The notes: generated by a model from the sequence alone, not told the origin. Shown: positions 1 to 9,775, numbered from the stretch's first letter. The stretch is DNA of 64,000 bases from an uncultured Cycloclasticus sp. (GCA_913057515.1 CAJXOJ010000010.1:1-64000), one strand, 5' to 3'. Numbers and translations are program-made.

Positions 1-2
1 CT

Positions 3-131
3 GCGGTAAAAACGAATCAACTGTTTGAGATTAAATCGGTGGATATTTTACAACCCGGGCCAGCCGCGCTTACCGATGGTTTGCGTCAGCTAAAAACTAT
101 TATTAACAACTGGGTGACTCTATATGGATAA
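3..131 (+). CDS. C-terminal end of an unidentified protein (partial)
   Basis: An open frame enters from the left edge and stops with TAA at 129-131; only the last 42 residues are visible, ending in ...NNWVTLYG. The other two frames on this strand stop at once, and the stop overlaps the next start codon by 8 bases, the usual sign of translational coupling. It is therefore probably the 3' end of a real gene in one operon with the DsbA-family gene. I do not recognise a family from this short tail. Confidence 0.6.
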   Translation, partial: AVKTNQLFEIKSVDILQPGPAALTDGLRQLKTIINNWVTLYG

Positions 132-732
132 GGTGCTGTATTACGTACATGACCCAATGTGTAGTTGGTGTTGGGCATTTAATAAAACTTGGGCGGTAAT
201 ACAGTCTAGTTTGCCCAGCTCTATTAAGGTGCGTTATTTATTAGGAGGGCTCGCGCCGGACAGCGATCAGCCAATGGATGCCGACTTGCAAGAGAAAATT
301 AGTGAGGGCTGGTATCGCATTCAACAGCAGGTGCCGGGTACGGAGTTTAATCACGACTTTTGGACTGTTTGTAAGCCTCGGCGCTCAACGTATCCATCAT
401 GCCGTGCGCTGATTGCGGCCAGAACCTTGGATAAAACAGCAGAAAAACCGATGCTTTTGGCGATTCAGCAGGCGTATTATCTACAGGCTAAAAACCCAGC
501 CGATGACGGGGTGTTAATAGCATGTGCAGAGCAACTAGGGCTTGATAAAAATGATTTTGCAGAACTGCTTAACCACCCCAGTACACAGCAGCAATTGTTG
601 ATGGAAATAAAGTTAGCCAGAGGCATGGGAGCAAATAGCTTCCCAAGTATTGTGTTACAGCAGGGCGAGCATACTCGGCTGTTACGCTATGATTATAACG
701 ACCCACAGGTGCTATTAAATCAGTTAAGCTAA
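124..732 (+). CDS. DsbA/FrnE-like thioredoxin-fold protein
   Basis: This 202-residue protein has the redox motif CSWC at residues 13-16 right after the first beta strand, within the MCSWCWAF signature of the FrnE-like branch of DsbA-family oxidoreductases. The rest fits a thioredoxin fold with a helical insertion: the middle is helix-rich, and NSFPSIVL near residue 180 supplies the cis-proline strand. There is no signal peptide, so it is expected to act in the cytoplasm as a dithiol oxidoreductase or isomerase; the substrate is unknown. It overlaps the end of the upstream gene by 8 bases. The family is fairly sure, the biological role is not. Confidence 0.85.
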   Translation: MDKVLYYVHDPMCSWCWAFNKTWAVIQSSLPSSIKVRYLLGGLAPDSDQPMDADLQEKISEGWYRIQQQVPGTEFNHDFWTVCKPRRSTYPSCRALIAARTLDKTAEKPMLLAIQQAYYLQAKNPADDGVLIACAEQLGLDKNDFAELLNHPSTQQQLLMEIKLARGMGANSFPSIVLQQGEHTRLLRYDYNDPQVLLNQLS

Positions 733-765
733 TGCATTAGATGTGAACAAATAAAGGGAACGGTG

Positions 766-1224
766 ATGATGGAGCTAGAATTGGCTTATTGGCATTGGCT
801 GGTACTGGGTATGCTACTGGTAGGGTTTGAGATTTTTGTGCCCAGTTTTACGGTCTTATGGTTTGGTTTGGGAGCTGTTGTGGTGGCAGGCTTTCTTGGT
901 TTAGATCCTACATTAGCATTAGGCTGGCAGTTGTTTATTTGGACCATTTCTTCAGTTGTTTTTGCAGCAGGGTGGTTTAAATTTTTACGCCCCAAAATGA
1001 TCGATCGTACCAAAGCTGGTATTGCTCAAGAAGCCATTGCTGGGGAAACCGGAATGGTGATTAAAGCGCCCAGTGAAGCTTCGCGTGGGCATGTGCGATT
1101 CACAACACCGATATTGGGTGATGATGAATGGGAGTTTATTTGTAATGACCCTGTTACTACTGGCGATAAAGTGATGATTAAAGAAGCCTCGGGTAATACC
1201 CTGGTGGTTAATAAAGTAACTTAA
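766..1224 (+). CDS. NfeD-like membrane protein
   Basis: A short NfeD-type protein: two or three hydrophobic helices in the first 75 residues, then a soluble OB-fold-like C-terminal domain (about residues 85-152). It lacks the N-terminal serine protease domain of long NfeD proteins. Three start codons lie in a row (GTG 763, ATG 766, ATG 769); the AAGGGA ribosome site at 754-759 best suits one of the ATGs, so 766 is used. The stomatin-like gene follows after 20 bases, the classical NfeD/SPFH pair thought to organise membrane microdomains. Confidence 0.88.
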   Translation: MMELELAYWHWLVLGMLLVGFEIFVPSFTVLWFGLGAVVVAGFLGLDPTLALGWQLFIWTISSVVFAAGWFKFLRPKMIDRTKAGIAQEAIAGETGMVIKAPSEASRGHVRFTTPILGDDEWEFICNDPVTTGDKVMIKEASGNTLVVNKVT

Positions 1225-1244
1225 TTTAAAAAAAGGAACTAACG

Positions 1245-2093
1245 ATGGAAGGACTTATTTTAGCAGTGGTATTTTTTGGGCTGGTTTTTTTAACAGTTGC
1301 TGTGGGGGTGAAGTTGGTACCCCAAGGCTCTAAATCTGTTGTGCAGCGCCTTGGTAAATATCATAAAACGTTGGGGCCCGGTTTGAATTTGGTGGTGCCC
1401 TATATTGATCAAGTTGCCTATCGGGTGACGACGAAAGATATTGTGTTAGATATCCCATCGCAAGAGGTGATCACACAAGATAACGTGGTGATTATTGCCA
1501 ATGCGGTGGCCTACATCAATATTGTGGCACCGGAACGGGCAGTTTATGGGGTAGAAGATTATGAGCTAGCGATTAGAACCTTAGTGCAAACGTCACTCAG
1601 ATCGATTGTGGGTGAAATGAAGCTGGATGATGCCTTAACTTCTAGAGAAGTGATTAAGGCACGTTTAAAAGAAGCGATTTCTGATGATATTTCTGATTGG
1701 GGTATTACGCTTAAAACCGTTGAAATTCAAGATATTACGCCATCCGGAACGATGCAAAATGCGATGGAAGAGCAGGCCGCAGCAGAACGGCAGCGACGCG
1801 CCACTGTGACACGAGCAGACGGTGAAAAATCTGCTGCCATCTTAGAAGCCGAAGGCCGTTTAGAGGCCTCAAGACGAGATGCTGAAGCACAGGTTGTATT
1901 GGCCGAGGCCAGCAAGTTGGCGATTACTAAAGTAGCCGAAGCCATTCAGGATAAAGAACTACCCGTGATGTATATTCTGGGCGAGAAATACGTTGATGCG
2001 ATTCAAGATATGTCGAGTTCTGAGAACGCCAAAACCATTTTGCTGCCAGCAGATTTGCCAGCAGCTATTAGAGGTATGTTAGGGGGGCGTTAG
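1245..2093 (+). CDS. SPFH/stomatin-like membrane protein (QmcA family)
   Basis: A 282-residue protein with one N-terminal membrane anchor (residues 3-22), then an SPFH domain (about 25-190; LVPQGSKSVVQRLGKY and DIVLDIPSQEVITQDNV are typical). A charged Ala/Glu/Arg-rich coiled coil follows (about 175-230), ending with a hydrophobic C-terminus. Proteins of this kind form large oligomeric rings or cages on the inner membrane and often work with FtsH-type proteases or NfeD partners. Here it is co-transcribed with the NfeD-like gene. The length is typical of the short stomatin group. Confidence 0.92.
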   Translation: MEGLILAVVFFGLVFLTVAVGVKLVPQGSKSVVQRLGKYHKTLGPGLNLVVPYIDQVAYRVTTKDIVLDIPSQEVITQDNVVIIANAVAYINIVAPERAVYGVEDYELAIRTLVQTSLRSIVGEMKLDDALTSREVIKARLKEAISDDISDWGITLKTVEIQDITPSGTMQNAMEEQAAAERQRRATVTRADGEKSAAILEAEGRLEASRRDAEAQVVLAEASKLAITKVAEAIQDKELPVMYILGEKYVDAIQDMSSSENAKTILLPADLPAAIRGMLGGR

Positions 2094-2096
2094 TTA

Positions 2097-2561
2097 TTAT
2101 TGAATAATGCGAATTTTCCCAGAGGCGCTTCGGATAAGCTTTACGTGGTCGCCTCTTCTAAACATAACGTTGGCATTCACGGCTTGCACAACGGATTGAA
2201 CTTGGCCATTATCCAGTTGAACGGTAATTTGTACGCCATTGGCTTCGCTGTATAAGGCTTCAGCTTTATTGCCGATAATACCACCAATAACAGCGCCCGC
2301 TACTGCAGCGGCTGCACTGCCACGCCCGCCACCAACACTGCTACCAGCAATACCGCCGATCAGGCCACCGGCGGTTTTGCCAACCAAGTTACCTTCTGAA
2401 TCAATACTGACAGGCTGAAGATCTAAAATGATGCCATTGCTAACCAGTAGCGTTTGGTTTGCTTCGCTGGTTGTGAAGTTTTCGCTAGATGCGCCATATG
2501 GGTTAGGCCCAGCACAGGCGGCTAGCATTAAAGCGAGAATAAGAATGGATAATAGTTTCAT
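2097..2561 (-). CDS. Glycine-zipper outer membrane lipoprotein (SlyB-like)
   Basis: A 154-residue lipoprotein: signal peptide with lipobox LAAC (Cys16), a polar segment, then a glycine-zipper helix pair at about residues 66-103 (repeated GGxxGxxxG spacing around GGLIGGIAGSSVGGG). The C-terminal beta domain recalls the SlyB / 17 kDa surface antigen family. Such proteins sit in the outer membrane and are tied to envelope integrity. It is convergent with the stomatin-like gene, with only 3 bases between them. Confidence 0.8.
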   Translation of the reverse strand: MKLLSILILALMLAACAGPNPYGASSENFTTSEANQTLLVSNGIILDLQPVSIDSEGNLVGKTAGGLIGGIAGSSVGGGRGSAAAAVAGAVIGGIIGNKAEALYSEANGVQITVQLDNGQVQSVVQAVNANVMFRRGDHVKLIRSASGKIRIIQ

Positions 2562-2635
2562 TGGAATCTCCTGATTAATGTGTTTTTAGTAGGCTTCAAT
2601 GTATTAGAGCCTAAAGAGCTACTTAATGTATTCAT

Positions 2636-3121
2636 TTAGTTAATAAAACTGGAAAGGTCTAGAGTACCTTCTTTTTCAAACGGCAAATGATAGAGCGAGG
2701 CAGGGATGTTTATCGTGCCGTGGCTGACAGTGCCTTTTAAGCGAAAATGAAGGGTATTATTTGCTGACGATGCCGCTTGCAGCTGCTTGATAACATTAAG
2801 GGTGTTACTGACCATCGAGACGCTGAGTAGCACCTCATCGTAAGGCAAAATATTGTGCGATTGTTTGCTAACGCCATGCGCAAATTCAGAGCCATTAATG
2901 CTAAGTTGATAACTGAGTCCTTTAATGAAGAAAGGGAAGTCATTGGGGTTTTGAACACGCAGGGTCATTTTGTAACGTTGTTCAAGTAGTTGGGCGTCAA
3001 CCAGTCGAATATCGGTAATACTGACCTGTGGTGGTTGTGCGTGATAGGTGATACCTGCGCACCCAGCCAAACTTAGTGAGGCTATTAATAGAACTAGAAA
3101 TCGGTAAATAACGTGACGCAT
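2636..3121 (-). CDS. LEA14-like (WHy domain) lipoprotein
   Basis: A secreted lipoprotein with lipobox LAGC followed by a WHy/LEA type 2 beta-sandwich: the pattern ITDIRLVDAQLLEQRYKMTLRVQNPNDFPFFIKGLSY has the NPN motif of this family. The ATG at 3121 is chosen over the one at 3133 because GGAG lies 7 bases ahead of it; the upstream ATG overlaps that ribosome site. These proteins are linked to desiccation or stress tolerance, but no bacterial function is firmly established. It lies 74 bases upstream of the SlyB-like lipoprotein, on the same strand. Confidence 0.8.
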   Translation of the reverse strand: MRHVIYRFLVLLIASLSLAGCAGITYHAQPPQVSITDIRLVDAQLLEQRYKMTLRVQNPNDFPFFIKGLSYQLSINGSEFAHGVSKQSHNILPYDEVLLSVSMVSNTLNVIKQLQAASSANNTLHFRLKGTVSHGTINIPASLYHLPFEKEGTLDLSSFIN

Positions 3122-3176
3122 TTTTATCTCCATTGATGGCTTTAATCTTATGCCAGACAGGGGATAAAAGAAAGGG

Positions 3177-3827
3177 CTAGAATAAAAGCGTGTCTTGCCC
3201 TTCTTCCCATGCTGGGTATTTATTCATAATGCTATTAAACAGCTCAGATGACAGGTAATGGTCGAACCAGCGATGTAGATGTTGATACGGGGTTTGGCGA
3301 AACCATTCAATGTCCACATGTGCGAACTGACGAATAAAGGGAAAGATGCCAATATCAGCGATTGATGGCTGCTCGTCGAGCAAAAAAGAGTGTTCTGCTA
3401 ATCGTTGATTCAAAAGGTTTAGAAAAGCCTCTGCTTGCGTACGATAATACTCGGCTGAAAATTCGGGAAATCGATCAGCATATTTATAGTGATCAAGATG
3501 CTGTTTGAACTCATTGTCATTGCGCGACACCAAGTGGTTTGCTTCAAGTATTCGGCTTGAATCGCCCCTAAGGAAGCTGCCGTCACCTGTTGATGTTGCC
3601 CAGTGCACAATATCCCAGCTTTCATCAATAACCTGACCATCAGCTAGCTGGAGAACCGGTACCGTCCCTTTCGGGGAAATAGCTAGCATGGCTGGTGGCT
3701 TATAACGTAAAACAACCTCGCGTAAGATAACGTCAATAGCGGCGTGTTTAATCGCCAGTCGCGCACGCATCGCATACGGGCAGCGACGAAACGAATATAA
3801 AACAGGCGTATTTGTAATTAAAGACAC
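3177..3827 (-). CDS. Glutathione S-transferase family protein
   Basis: A 216-residue two-domain GST. The thioredoxin-like N-terminal domain (1-80) has a CPYA motif at residues 17-20 (RRCPYAMRARLA), as in glutaredoxin 2 and cysteine-type GSTs, and the substrate-side GTVPVLQL with cis-proline followed by the DES glutathione-binding loop. The all-helical domain runs from about 95 to 205. A cysteine rather than Ser/Tyr at the active site suggests thiol transferase or dehalogenase-like chemistry. The slyD stop lies only 2 bases from its start, so the two are one transcription unit. Confidence 0.85.
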   Translation of the reverse strand: MSLITNTPVLYSFRRCPYAMRARLAIKHAAIDVILREVVLRYKPPAMLAISPKGTVPVLQLADGQVIDESWDIVHWATSTGDGSFLRGDSSRILEANHLVSRNDNEFKQHLDHYKYADRFPEFSAEYYRTQAEAFLNLLNQRLAEHSFLLDEQPSIADIGIFPFIRQFAHVDIEWFRQTPYQHLHRWFDHYLSSELFNSIMNKYPAWEEGQDTLLF

Positions 3828-3829
3828 GC

Positions 3830-4312
3830 TTAGTGGTGGTGGCCGCCTGCACCATGAGCATGCCCGTGTGAAATCTCTTCCTGAGTGGCTACTCGAACAT
3901 CAATAATATCAATATCGAAATGGAGTGTTTGCCCAGCGAGTGGGTGATTGGTGTCTACTTTAGCCATAAATTTACCCACCTTTACGATGCTCACTTGGCG
4001 TTGGCCTTTTTCAGTATGCACGGTGGCGATCATACCGGGGCGCCACTTTTTTGCGCCGGTTAAATGTTTCACGGGAACACTTTGAATAGAGTCATCAACA
4101 CGCTCTCCATAACCGTCGAGAGGTTGAACGGTGACATTGAATTTATCACCTGCCTGTTTGCCCTCAAGTGCTAATTGAACGCCGCGAATCATACCGCCAT
4201 GTCCTTGTAGGTAGGCGGTTGGCTCTTGGCCAATAGAACTTTCAATAACCTGATCTTCGTCATTTTTCAGCGTGTAGTTAAAGCGTACGACGGTATCTTT
4301 AGTAATTTGCAT
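3830..4312 (-). CDS. slyD: FKBP-type peptidyl-prolyl isomerase SlyD-like
   Basis: A 160-residue SlyD-type FKBP: an FKBP half (DTVVRFNYTLKNDEDQVIESS), the inserted IF chaperone domain (about 70-120), the returning FKBP strand, and a short His-rich tail (HGHAHGAGGHHH) able to bind nickel or other metals. It is a cytosolic prolyl isomerase and chaperone that in other bacteria feeds Ni to hydrogenase or helps Tat precursors. No hydrogenase is encoded here. The tail is shorter than in E. coli and lacks its many cysteines. It is divergent from the RNase AM gene over 74 bases. Confidence 0.88.
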   Translation of the reverse strand: MQITKDTVVRFNYTLKNDEDQVIESSIGQEPTAYLQGHGGMIRGVQLALEGKQAGDKFNVTVQPLDGYGERVDDSIQSVPVKHLTGAKKWRPGMIATVHTEKGQRQVSIVKVGKFMAKVDTNHPLAGQTLHFDIDIIDVRVATQEEISHGHAHGAGGHHH

Positions 4313-4386
4313 TAATCATTTACTGTTGAGTTGAATAAACAGCGATTTTAACATTCAAGCATGCTTCACGGTGTAAACTAAATAAT

Positions 4387-5223
4387 ATGAAACGTATAGA
4401 TTTACATTCCCATACAATTATTTCCGATGGGCGACTGACCCCGAAAGAGTTGATTGAGAGAGCGAAGGCGAAGGGTGTTGAAGTGCTGTCAATTACTGAT
4501 CACGACACGGTAGCGGCTTATCAACAATTGGCCGATGTTAAGCTCGATGGCTTGGTCATCATTCCGGGTGTTGAGTTCTCTACACAATGGCGCGGTGTGG
4601 GTGTTCATATCGTCGGCTTGAATTTGAATTTAGATAGCCTCGCCATTAAAGAGGCCGTTGCCCAACAGGAAAAAGCGCGAGCTGATCGCGCTTTGCTCAT
4701 TGCAGAGCGTTTAATAAAGGCAAGGTGTGCTATAGATTTTCAACGGGTTGAAGAAATTGCTAACCATAGCCATATTGGACGCCCCCATTTTGCACAACAT
4801 TTGGTTGAGTTGGGCTTGGTGAAAAATATATCGATGGCCTTTAAGAAGTATTTGGGGAATGGAAAAGTGGGTGATGTAAAGCAGTGCTGGGCGGAATTGG
4901 GTCAAATTGTTCGCTGGATTACTGAAGCGGGCGGTGTCGCCGTGTTGGCGCACCCACTTAAGTATAAAATGACGCGTACTAAGCTTTCTGCATTATTAGA
5001 TGACTTTATTGCCGCAGGTGGGCGTGGTATAGAAGTCGTTTCTGGCCAGCAAACTAAAGATGAAACGCAGGTATTGGCTCGTTTGTGTGTACAGAAGGGG
5101 TTGTTGGCTTCCTGTGGTTCTGATTTCCATCAACCCAGTCAATGGAGTGAGATTGGCTCTATGTCATATTTTCCAAAAGAGTGTAAGCCTGTTTGGACTG
5201 AATGGAGCGAGGTTAATACTTAA
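4387..5223 (+). CDS. rnm: PHP-domain 5'-3' exonuclease RNase AM (TrpH/YciV family)
   Basis: A 278-residue PHP phosphoesterase. Metal-binding motifs are visible: HSH at residues 7-9, SDG, ITDHDT near 39-44, VEFS near 64, HIGRPHFA, LAHP near 190 and SDFH near 244. The family (YciV/RNase AM) trims 5' ends of 5S and other rRNAs and degrades short RNA and pAp-like substrates. Its stop overlaps the end of the convergent tonB gene by 4 bases. Confidence 0.85.
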   Translation: MKRIDLHSHTIISDGRLTPKELIERAKAKGVEVLSITDHDTVAAYQQLADVKLDGLVIIPGVEFSTQWRGVGVHIVGLNLNLDSLAIKEAVAQQEKARADRALLIAERLIKARCAIDFQRVEEIANHSHIGRPHFAQHLVELGLVKNISMAFKKYLGNGKVGDVKQCWAELGQIVRWITEAGGVAVLAHPLKYKMTRTKLSALLDDFIAAGGRGIEVVSGQQTKDETQVLARLCVQKGLLASCGSDFHQPSQWSEIGSMSYFPKECKPVWTEWSEVNT

Positions 5224-5894
5224 TTCAACCGAAACTCGATTTTCTGCTTAAAGCTCGACAAAGAATTAAATTTACTGGCTGGGAAGCGCCACGTTTTAAT
5301 CGCTTTTGAGGCTGACCGATCCAGTAAGGATGAGCCCGAGCTTTGTATGATGGTGGCCCGAGTCACGCGTCCATCATTCGCCACCGAAATGTCAAAAATA
5401 ACGCTGCCCTCTATACCTCTACGTCTTGCGAGACTGGGGTATTTCGGCTTTGGTTGATAGCTCGGTTGAGGTGTCGTAAAGACTGCGGGTTTGCTAACAG
5501 GTATCGGCAGTGGTGAGGCCGCTTTTTTGGGTATGACTTTCGGCGGTATAGTTTTGACCACTTTTTTGACCGGTGTTGGTTTTACACGAGTCTTTTTAGG
5601 GGATGGCGCCTTGCTGACAACTTTTCTTTTTGTTATCTGTTCAGGTTTGGGTGTGGGCGGCTTAATAGGTGCAGGTGGCTTAATCGGTACTGGAGGGGTG
5701 ACTGGGGTCGGTACGCTAATTGAAACACTGATTGTTCTTGCTGGAATGCTGTCGATCTCATCTGTTGAGAAAATACCGACCTTATAAGCAAACGCGGCTA
5801 GAGCGGCATGCACAATAATTGAAATGACAATAAATGAAAGTACGGGCCTAGAACTGTCAGCAAGTGCGCCCGATGGCGATATAACGCTACTCAC
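5220..5894 (-). CDS. tonB: TonB family energy transducer
   Basis: A 224-residue TonB: one N-terminal membrane helix (about residues 20-42), a periplasmic spacer very rich in Pro and Lys (about 58-140), then a C-terminal TonB domain (about 145-224) with YPSLARRRGIEGSV, DGRV and the terminal ASKAIKTWRF. It should carry inner membrane energy to outer membrane receptors. Its start is 9 bases after rnfE, so it is transcribed as the last gene of the rnf operon; no exbB/exbD is present in the window. It overlaps the convergent rnm gene by 4 bases. Confidence 0.88.
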   Translation of the reverse strand: MSSVISPSGALADSSRPVLSFIVISIIVHAALAAFAYKVGIFSTDEIDSIPARTISVSISVPTPVTPPVPIKPPAPIKPPTPKPEQITKRKVVSKAPSPKKTRVKPTPVKKVVKTIPPKVIPKKAASPLPIPVSKPAVFTTPQPSYQPKPKYPSLARRRGIEGSVIFDISVANDGRVTRATIIQSSGSSLLDRSASKAIKTWRFPASKFNSLSSFKQKIEFRLN

Positions 5895-5903
5895 AGTGCT
5901 TTT

Positions 5904-6587
5904 CTAGGCCTTTTCTGTTCCCATGCTGAAGCTGACTGCTTGACTAGCGGGTTGGGCCAAGCGCTTATCTATCAGATTCTTAAGGGCAATGAGTAGACCC
6001 AAACCGATAAAGGCACCGGGCGGTAAAATAGCGAGCAAGAAGCCTTCATAGTCACGGATGACATAAATAACCATGTCTTTAGCGGCCTCACCAAACATTA
6101 AATGAGCATTGGCAAATAGAGTGCCGGCCCCTAATATTTCACGCATAGCCCCTAAAACAACTAAGGCAGCTGTAAAGCCAAGCCCCATTGCTAAGCCATC
6201 TACACATGAGGCGCCTAATGGGTTCTTTGAGGCAAATGCTTCCGCGCGACCAATAATGGCGCAATTGGTAACAATCAACGGAATAAAGATGCCGAGTATT
6301 AAATATAACTCATAAAAAAATGCGTTCATCAGCAGTTCAATAGCGGTCACAATCGAAGCGATGATGAGGACGAATACAGGCAGGCGAATTTCACTGCCAA
6401 CATGCTGGCGAATAAGCGAGACTATTGAGCTAGACACAATCAGCGTGAGTGTGGTGGCTAGGCCCAAGCCCAAACCATTAATAACGGTATTGCTAACGGC
6501 CAATAGCGGACACAAGCCCAGTAAGGCGACGAAGGCTTGGTTATTATCCCATAGGCCATTTTTTATAATCTGTTTATAGCTATCCAT
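5904..6587 (-). CDS. rnfE: Rnf electron transport complex subunit RnfE
   Basis: A 227-residue integral membrane subunit with about six helices, homologous to RnfA/NqrD-type subunits. The start [25 protein letters not shown] and the pair LIVTNCAII carry the conserved cysteines that place an Fe-S cluster between RnfA and RnfE in the membrane. It starts 8 bases inside rnfG. The Rnf complex couples electron transfer between ferredoxin and NADH to ion movement; in gammaproteobacteria it also keeps SoxR reduced (Rsx). Confidence 0.95.
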   Translation of the reverse strand: MDSYKQIIKNGLWDNNQAFVALLGLCPLLAVSNTVINGLGLGLATTLTLIVSSSIVSLIRQHVGSEIRLPVFVLIIASIVTAIELLMNAFFYELYLILGIFIPLIVTNCAIIGRAEAFASKNPLGASCVDGLAMGLGFTAALVVLGAMREILGAGTLFANAHLMFGEAAKDMVIYVIRDYEGFLLAILPPGAFIGLGLLIALKNLIDKRLAQPASQAVSFSMGTEKA

Positions 6588-7218
6588 TGGTCTGTTGAAT
6601 TGTGCTGGTTAACGTTTTCTTATTTGCTTGATAATATTGTAATGTTTTTAGAACAGCTTTTACCACGGCTCGTGGCGTGATGGTTGCGCCAGTGAACTGA
6701 TCAAACTCGCCGCCATCTTTTTTCACCTGCCATAAACGAGGGCTAGGGTTATTCAGTGATCGACCGTTAAATGAGTATATCCAATCGCTTTTATTGGTAT
6801 CAATGGCGTCACCTAAACCTGGTGTTTCATGATGTGAGACGACTCGAACACCTAATAGTTCACCATTATTGCGAATAGCGACCAGTAATTTTATGGAGCC
6901 ATTGTAACCATCAGCAGCGGTGGTTGAGGCAATAATAGCCACCAGTTGTTGGTTTTTAATAGCTTTATACACGGTGACCTCGTGGGCATTACCGAAGGCT
7001 TCAGTGTCTACAACATGTAAAGGGTCTGCCAGTAAGTCGTTATCGTGAAGTGTTTCTGGCACTAATTCGCGCAAGTTCTTTAAAACGTATAAGCGTTCAT
7101 TCTCGGTAATTTTTTCGTGAGTGACCGATTGCGTCAGCGACACTAAACCGATGCCAATAAGTGAGAAGAGGCCCAATACTAAGCCAGACCTCATCATGAG
7201 TGTTTTGTTGTTAGCCAT
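6580..7218 (-). CDS. rnfG: Rnf complex subunit RnfG (covalent FMN)
   Basis: A 212-residue protein with one N-terminal membrane helix (about 10-30) and a periplasmic FMN-binding domain. The flavinylation site is visible as [17 protein letters not shown], matching the Dxx(S/T)GAT pattern recognised by the ApbE flavin transferase; apbE is not in this window. The conserved HHETPGLGD segment is also present. It lies 1 base after rnfD and overlaps rnfE by 8 bases. Confidence 0.95.
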   Translation of the reverse strand: MANNKTLMMRSGLVLGLFSLIGIGLVSLTQSVTHEKITENERLYVLKNLRELVPETLHDNDLLADPLHVVDTEAFGNAHEVTVYKAIKNQQLVAIIASTTAADGYNGSIKLLVAIRNNGELLGVRVVSHHETPGLGDAIDTNKSDWIYSFNGRSLNNPSPRLWQVKKDGGEFDQFTGATITPRAVVKAVLKTLQYYQANKKTLTSTIQQTNG

Positions 7219-7219
7219 G

Positions 7220-8245
7220 TTATTTATGCCCGTATGTACGAGGTGGCGTGTAGTAGTCGATGAGTGGTACGGCCATGTTAATTAAAATGACGGCGAAGGC
7301 GATGCCTTCTGGGTAACCGCCCCAAGTGCGGATAATATAGGTGAGCAAACCGATTAAAACACCATAAATAAAACGCCCTTTAGGGGTTGTTGCCGCGGTG
7401 ACAGGGTCGGTGGCGATAAAGAAAGCACCTAACATCGCACCACCACTAAGCAAGTGAAATAAAGGTGATGGCGTTACGCTGGGTGCTAATAAATAGAAGG
7501 CAAAGCTAATAGTAAAAAGCCCCGCTAATAGCCCAACAGGAATCTGCCAGCTGATAATTTTTTTAAACAGCAATATCAGACCGCCAAAAAGGAAAGCGAT
7601 TGACACCCATTGCCAGCCCTGACCCGATAAACTTGCAAAGATAGAGGATGCACGTATTTCTTCAACTGTCTGATTGAGCCCAAGCTGTGTTTTCATTTCA
7701 TCCAACGGCGTTGCAGCTGTTATCGCATCAATCAATGTCTGCTTAGATTGCTGGTCAAGTACGATGGTAATAATGTCTGAAAAGCTAATTCCACTGGGTA
7801 GCAATGAGTGCGGTAGCGCCCAAACTGTCATGCTTTTTGGGAAAGACACCATCAGGATCGCGAAAGCCACCATGGCAGGGTTGAAAGGATTGTAACCTAA
7901 GCCACCATATAAATGCTTGGCGATAACAATGGCGATAAATGTACCGATAAAGGGAATCCACCAAGGTGCCAGTGTGGGTAGAGCGAGCGCTAATAAGACA
8001 GCCGTTACAACGGCACTTAAGTCCGATAGTGCTGGACCAAGTGCTCTTCCGCGAAGGCGTATCATGATCGCTTCGGTTATGAGTGCGGTTGAAACGCAAA
8101 TAATGATATTAGCTAATACACCGTATCCGAACTGCCAAACCATGGTGATAATGCCGGGCATGAGCGCAATAAGTACCCATAGCATCATTTTTTGGACGCT
8201 GTTTTGCGGCGCGATAAAGGGTGCGCTTGAGGTTAAAAATTGCAC
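7220..8245 (-). CDS. rnfD: Rnf complex subunit RnfD (covalent FMN)
   Basis: A 341-residue membrane protein with nine or ten helices, homologous to NqrB. The likely flavin attachment motif is DAITAATPLDEM in the large periplasmic loop; the third last position is Ala where many family members have Gly, but Asp, Ala and Thr are kept. GGLGYNPFNPAMVA and TDPVTAATTPKGR are other family signatures. It lies 3 bases after rnfC and 1 base before rnfG. Confidence 0.95.
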   Translation of the reverse strand: MQFLTSSAPFIAPQNSVQKMMLWVLIALMPGIITMVWQFGYGVLANIIICVSTALITEAIMIRLRGRALGPALSDLSAVVTAVLLALALPTLAPWWIPFIGTFIAIVIAKHLYGGLGYNPFNPAMVAFAILMVSFPKSMTVWALPHSLLPSGISFSDIITIVLDQQSKQTLIDAITAATPLDEMKTQLGLNQTVEEIRASSIFASLSGQGWQWVSIAFLFGGLILLFKKIISWQIPVGLLAGLFTISFAFYLLAPSVTPSPLFHLLSGGAMLGAFFIATDPVTAATTPKGRFIYGVLIGLLTYIIRTWGGYPEGIAFAVILINMAVPLIDYYTPPRTYGHK

Positions 8246-8248
8246 GGT

Positions 8249-9775
8249 CTAATCCTCATTGTCTATCGAGCTCTTTTTTGTTTTTGAGCGACTAACGGCG
8301 GCGTCAATCTCTTCCTTTGCTGGTTTGTTTTTTAATGCGGCTTTCTTTTTGCGTGATCGTTCAGCGCGCTCTGCTTTATCGCGTGCGAGGCGTTCTTCTC
8401 GCGCTTCAAACCGTTCACGTGCAATATTGGATAGTTGCTTTTCATGGTTTTGCACTTTCAGTGCACTTTTCGCGTATCTAAAGTGTTGCGCTAGCGGAAT
8501 ATGGCTTGGACAAACGACATCACAGCAACCACATTCTATGCAATCAGATAAATTAAGCTGTGCCGCCTTATCGAGTTGGTCTGAACGGCTAAACCAATAA
8601 AGTTGTTGCGGTGACAATGAGACAGGGCAAGCGCTTGCGCATAAACCACAGCGGATGCACGGCATTGCCCGCTTTTCAGTAACCACCTCGTGTTGGCTGG
8701 CAACAAGAATACAGTTGGTTGCTTTAACAACCGGAATGCTGTCGCTGGAAAGCGCAAAACCCATCATTGGGCCGCCCATCACTAACCGTTCGGCCTGTTT
8801 GGTATAACCGTGGCAAACGTCAATTAAAGCGCTAATGGGGGTGCCAATTCTAACTTCTAGGTTGTGAGGTTTTTTCACCCCTTCGCCAGTGACAGTAATG
8901 ATTCTTGATGTTAATGGCTTGCCTTCAATAACCGCTTGTTGAATGGCATAAACAGTCCCTACATTGATAGAAACAATACCAATATCTGCAGGAATTTTGC
9001 CGCTTGGAACTTCTTTCCCTGTTAATGTTTGGATTAATTGCTTTTCACCACCAGTTGGGTAAATGGTGGGGATTTGGGTAGCGTTAATGGCTTGGTTATT
9101 GTTGTTATTGATCGCCTCTTGAATCGAGCTAAAGGTGTCGGGTGTGTTGTCTTCAACGGCAAGAATGGCTTGTTTAGCGCCGAGCATATGCAATAAAATT
9201 TCTGTGCCTTCTACGATCCGACTGGCTCGTTCTTTTAACAGTCGATCATCACATGAGATATAAGGCTCGCACTCTGCGCCATTTAAAATTAACGTGTCAA
9301 TGGCAACCGCTTTGCTCTGCGTATTAAGTTTGATGGCGGTAGGAAAGGCCGCGCCACCTAAGCCAACAATGCCCGCTTCACGGATAATATCCACTAATTG
9401 AGCTACGGTTAATTGTTGGAAATCAGCGTGGGGGGTATAGTCGATTTCAGCATCAAGTCCATCGGTTTCTATGGTAATGGATGGTGCTGAAAAGCCAGAA
9501 GGGTGCGGAATAAGGTGATCAGCGATTTGGCTCACGGTGCCTGAGCTACCCGCATGAATGGGCGCACTGACCATGCCTTGGGCAGCGGCTATTTTTTGCC
9601 CACGTAACACCTTGTCCCCTACTTGAACTAAAGGTTTAGCCGCGTTGCCAATATGTTGCCCTAATGGATAAATGAGCACCTTAGGAATGGGCGCGACTTC
9701 AATAGGTAAGTTGACCGACTCGTTTTTATGTTCGGCCAGCGAAGGCAGTCCGCCGTGAAATGACCATAACTTCAT
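8249..9775 (-). CDS. rnfC: Rnf complex subunit RnfC (NADH-binding, 4Fe-4S)
   Basis: A 508-residue soluble subunit docked on the membrane. It has an N-terminal RnfC barrel domain, a flavin/NADH-binding Rossmann part ([22 protein letters not shown]), a SLBB-like segment and two ferredoxin-type clusters ([12 protein letters not shown] and [12 protein letters not shown]). The tail is short and charged, rich in Lys, Arg and Glu, and lacks the long Ala/Lys repeats of the E. coli RsxC protein (about 740 residues). Its start overlaps the rnfB stop by 4 bases. Confidence 0.95.
   Translation of the reverse strand: MKLWSFHGGLPSLAEHKNESVNLPIEVAPIPKVLIYPLGQHIGNAAKPLVQVGDKVLRGQKIAAAQGMVSAPIHAGSSGTVSQIADHLIPHPSGFSAPSITIETDGLDAEIDYTPHADFQQLTVAQLVDIIREAGIVGLGGAAFPTAIKLNTQSKAVAIDTLILNGAECEPYISCDDRLLKERASRIVEGTEILLHMLGAKQAILAVEDNTPDTFSSIQEAINNNNNQAINATQIPTIYPTGGEKQLIQTLTGKEVPSGKIPADIGIVSINVGTVYAIQQAVIEGKPLTSRIITVTGEGVKKPHNLEVRIGTPISALIDVCHGYTKQAERLVMGGPMMGFALSSDSIPVVKATNCILVASQHEVVTEKRAMPCIRCGLCASACPVSLSPQQLYWFSRSDQLDKAAQLNLSDCIECGCCDVVCPSHIPLAQHFRYAKSALKVQNHEKQLSNIARERFEAREERLARDKAERAERSRKKKAALKNKPAKEEIDAAVSRSKTKKSSIDNED

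Noticed and set aside
8259-8600. Plus-strand frame within rnfC
   Set aside because: Arg/Ser-rich antisense shadow of the charged RnfC tail.
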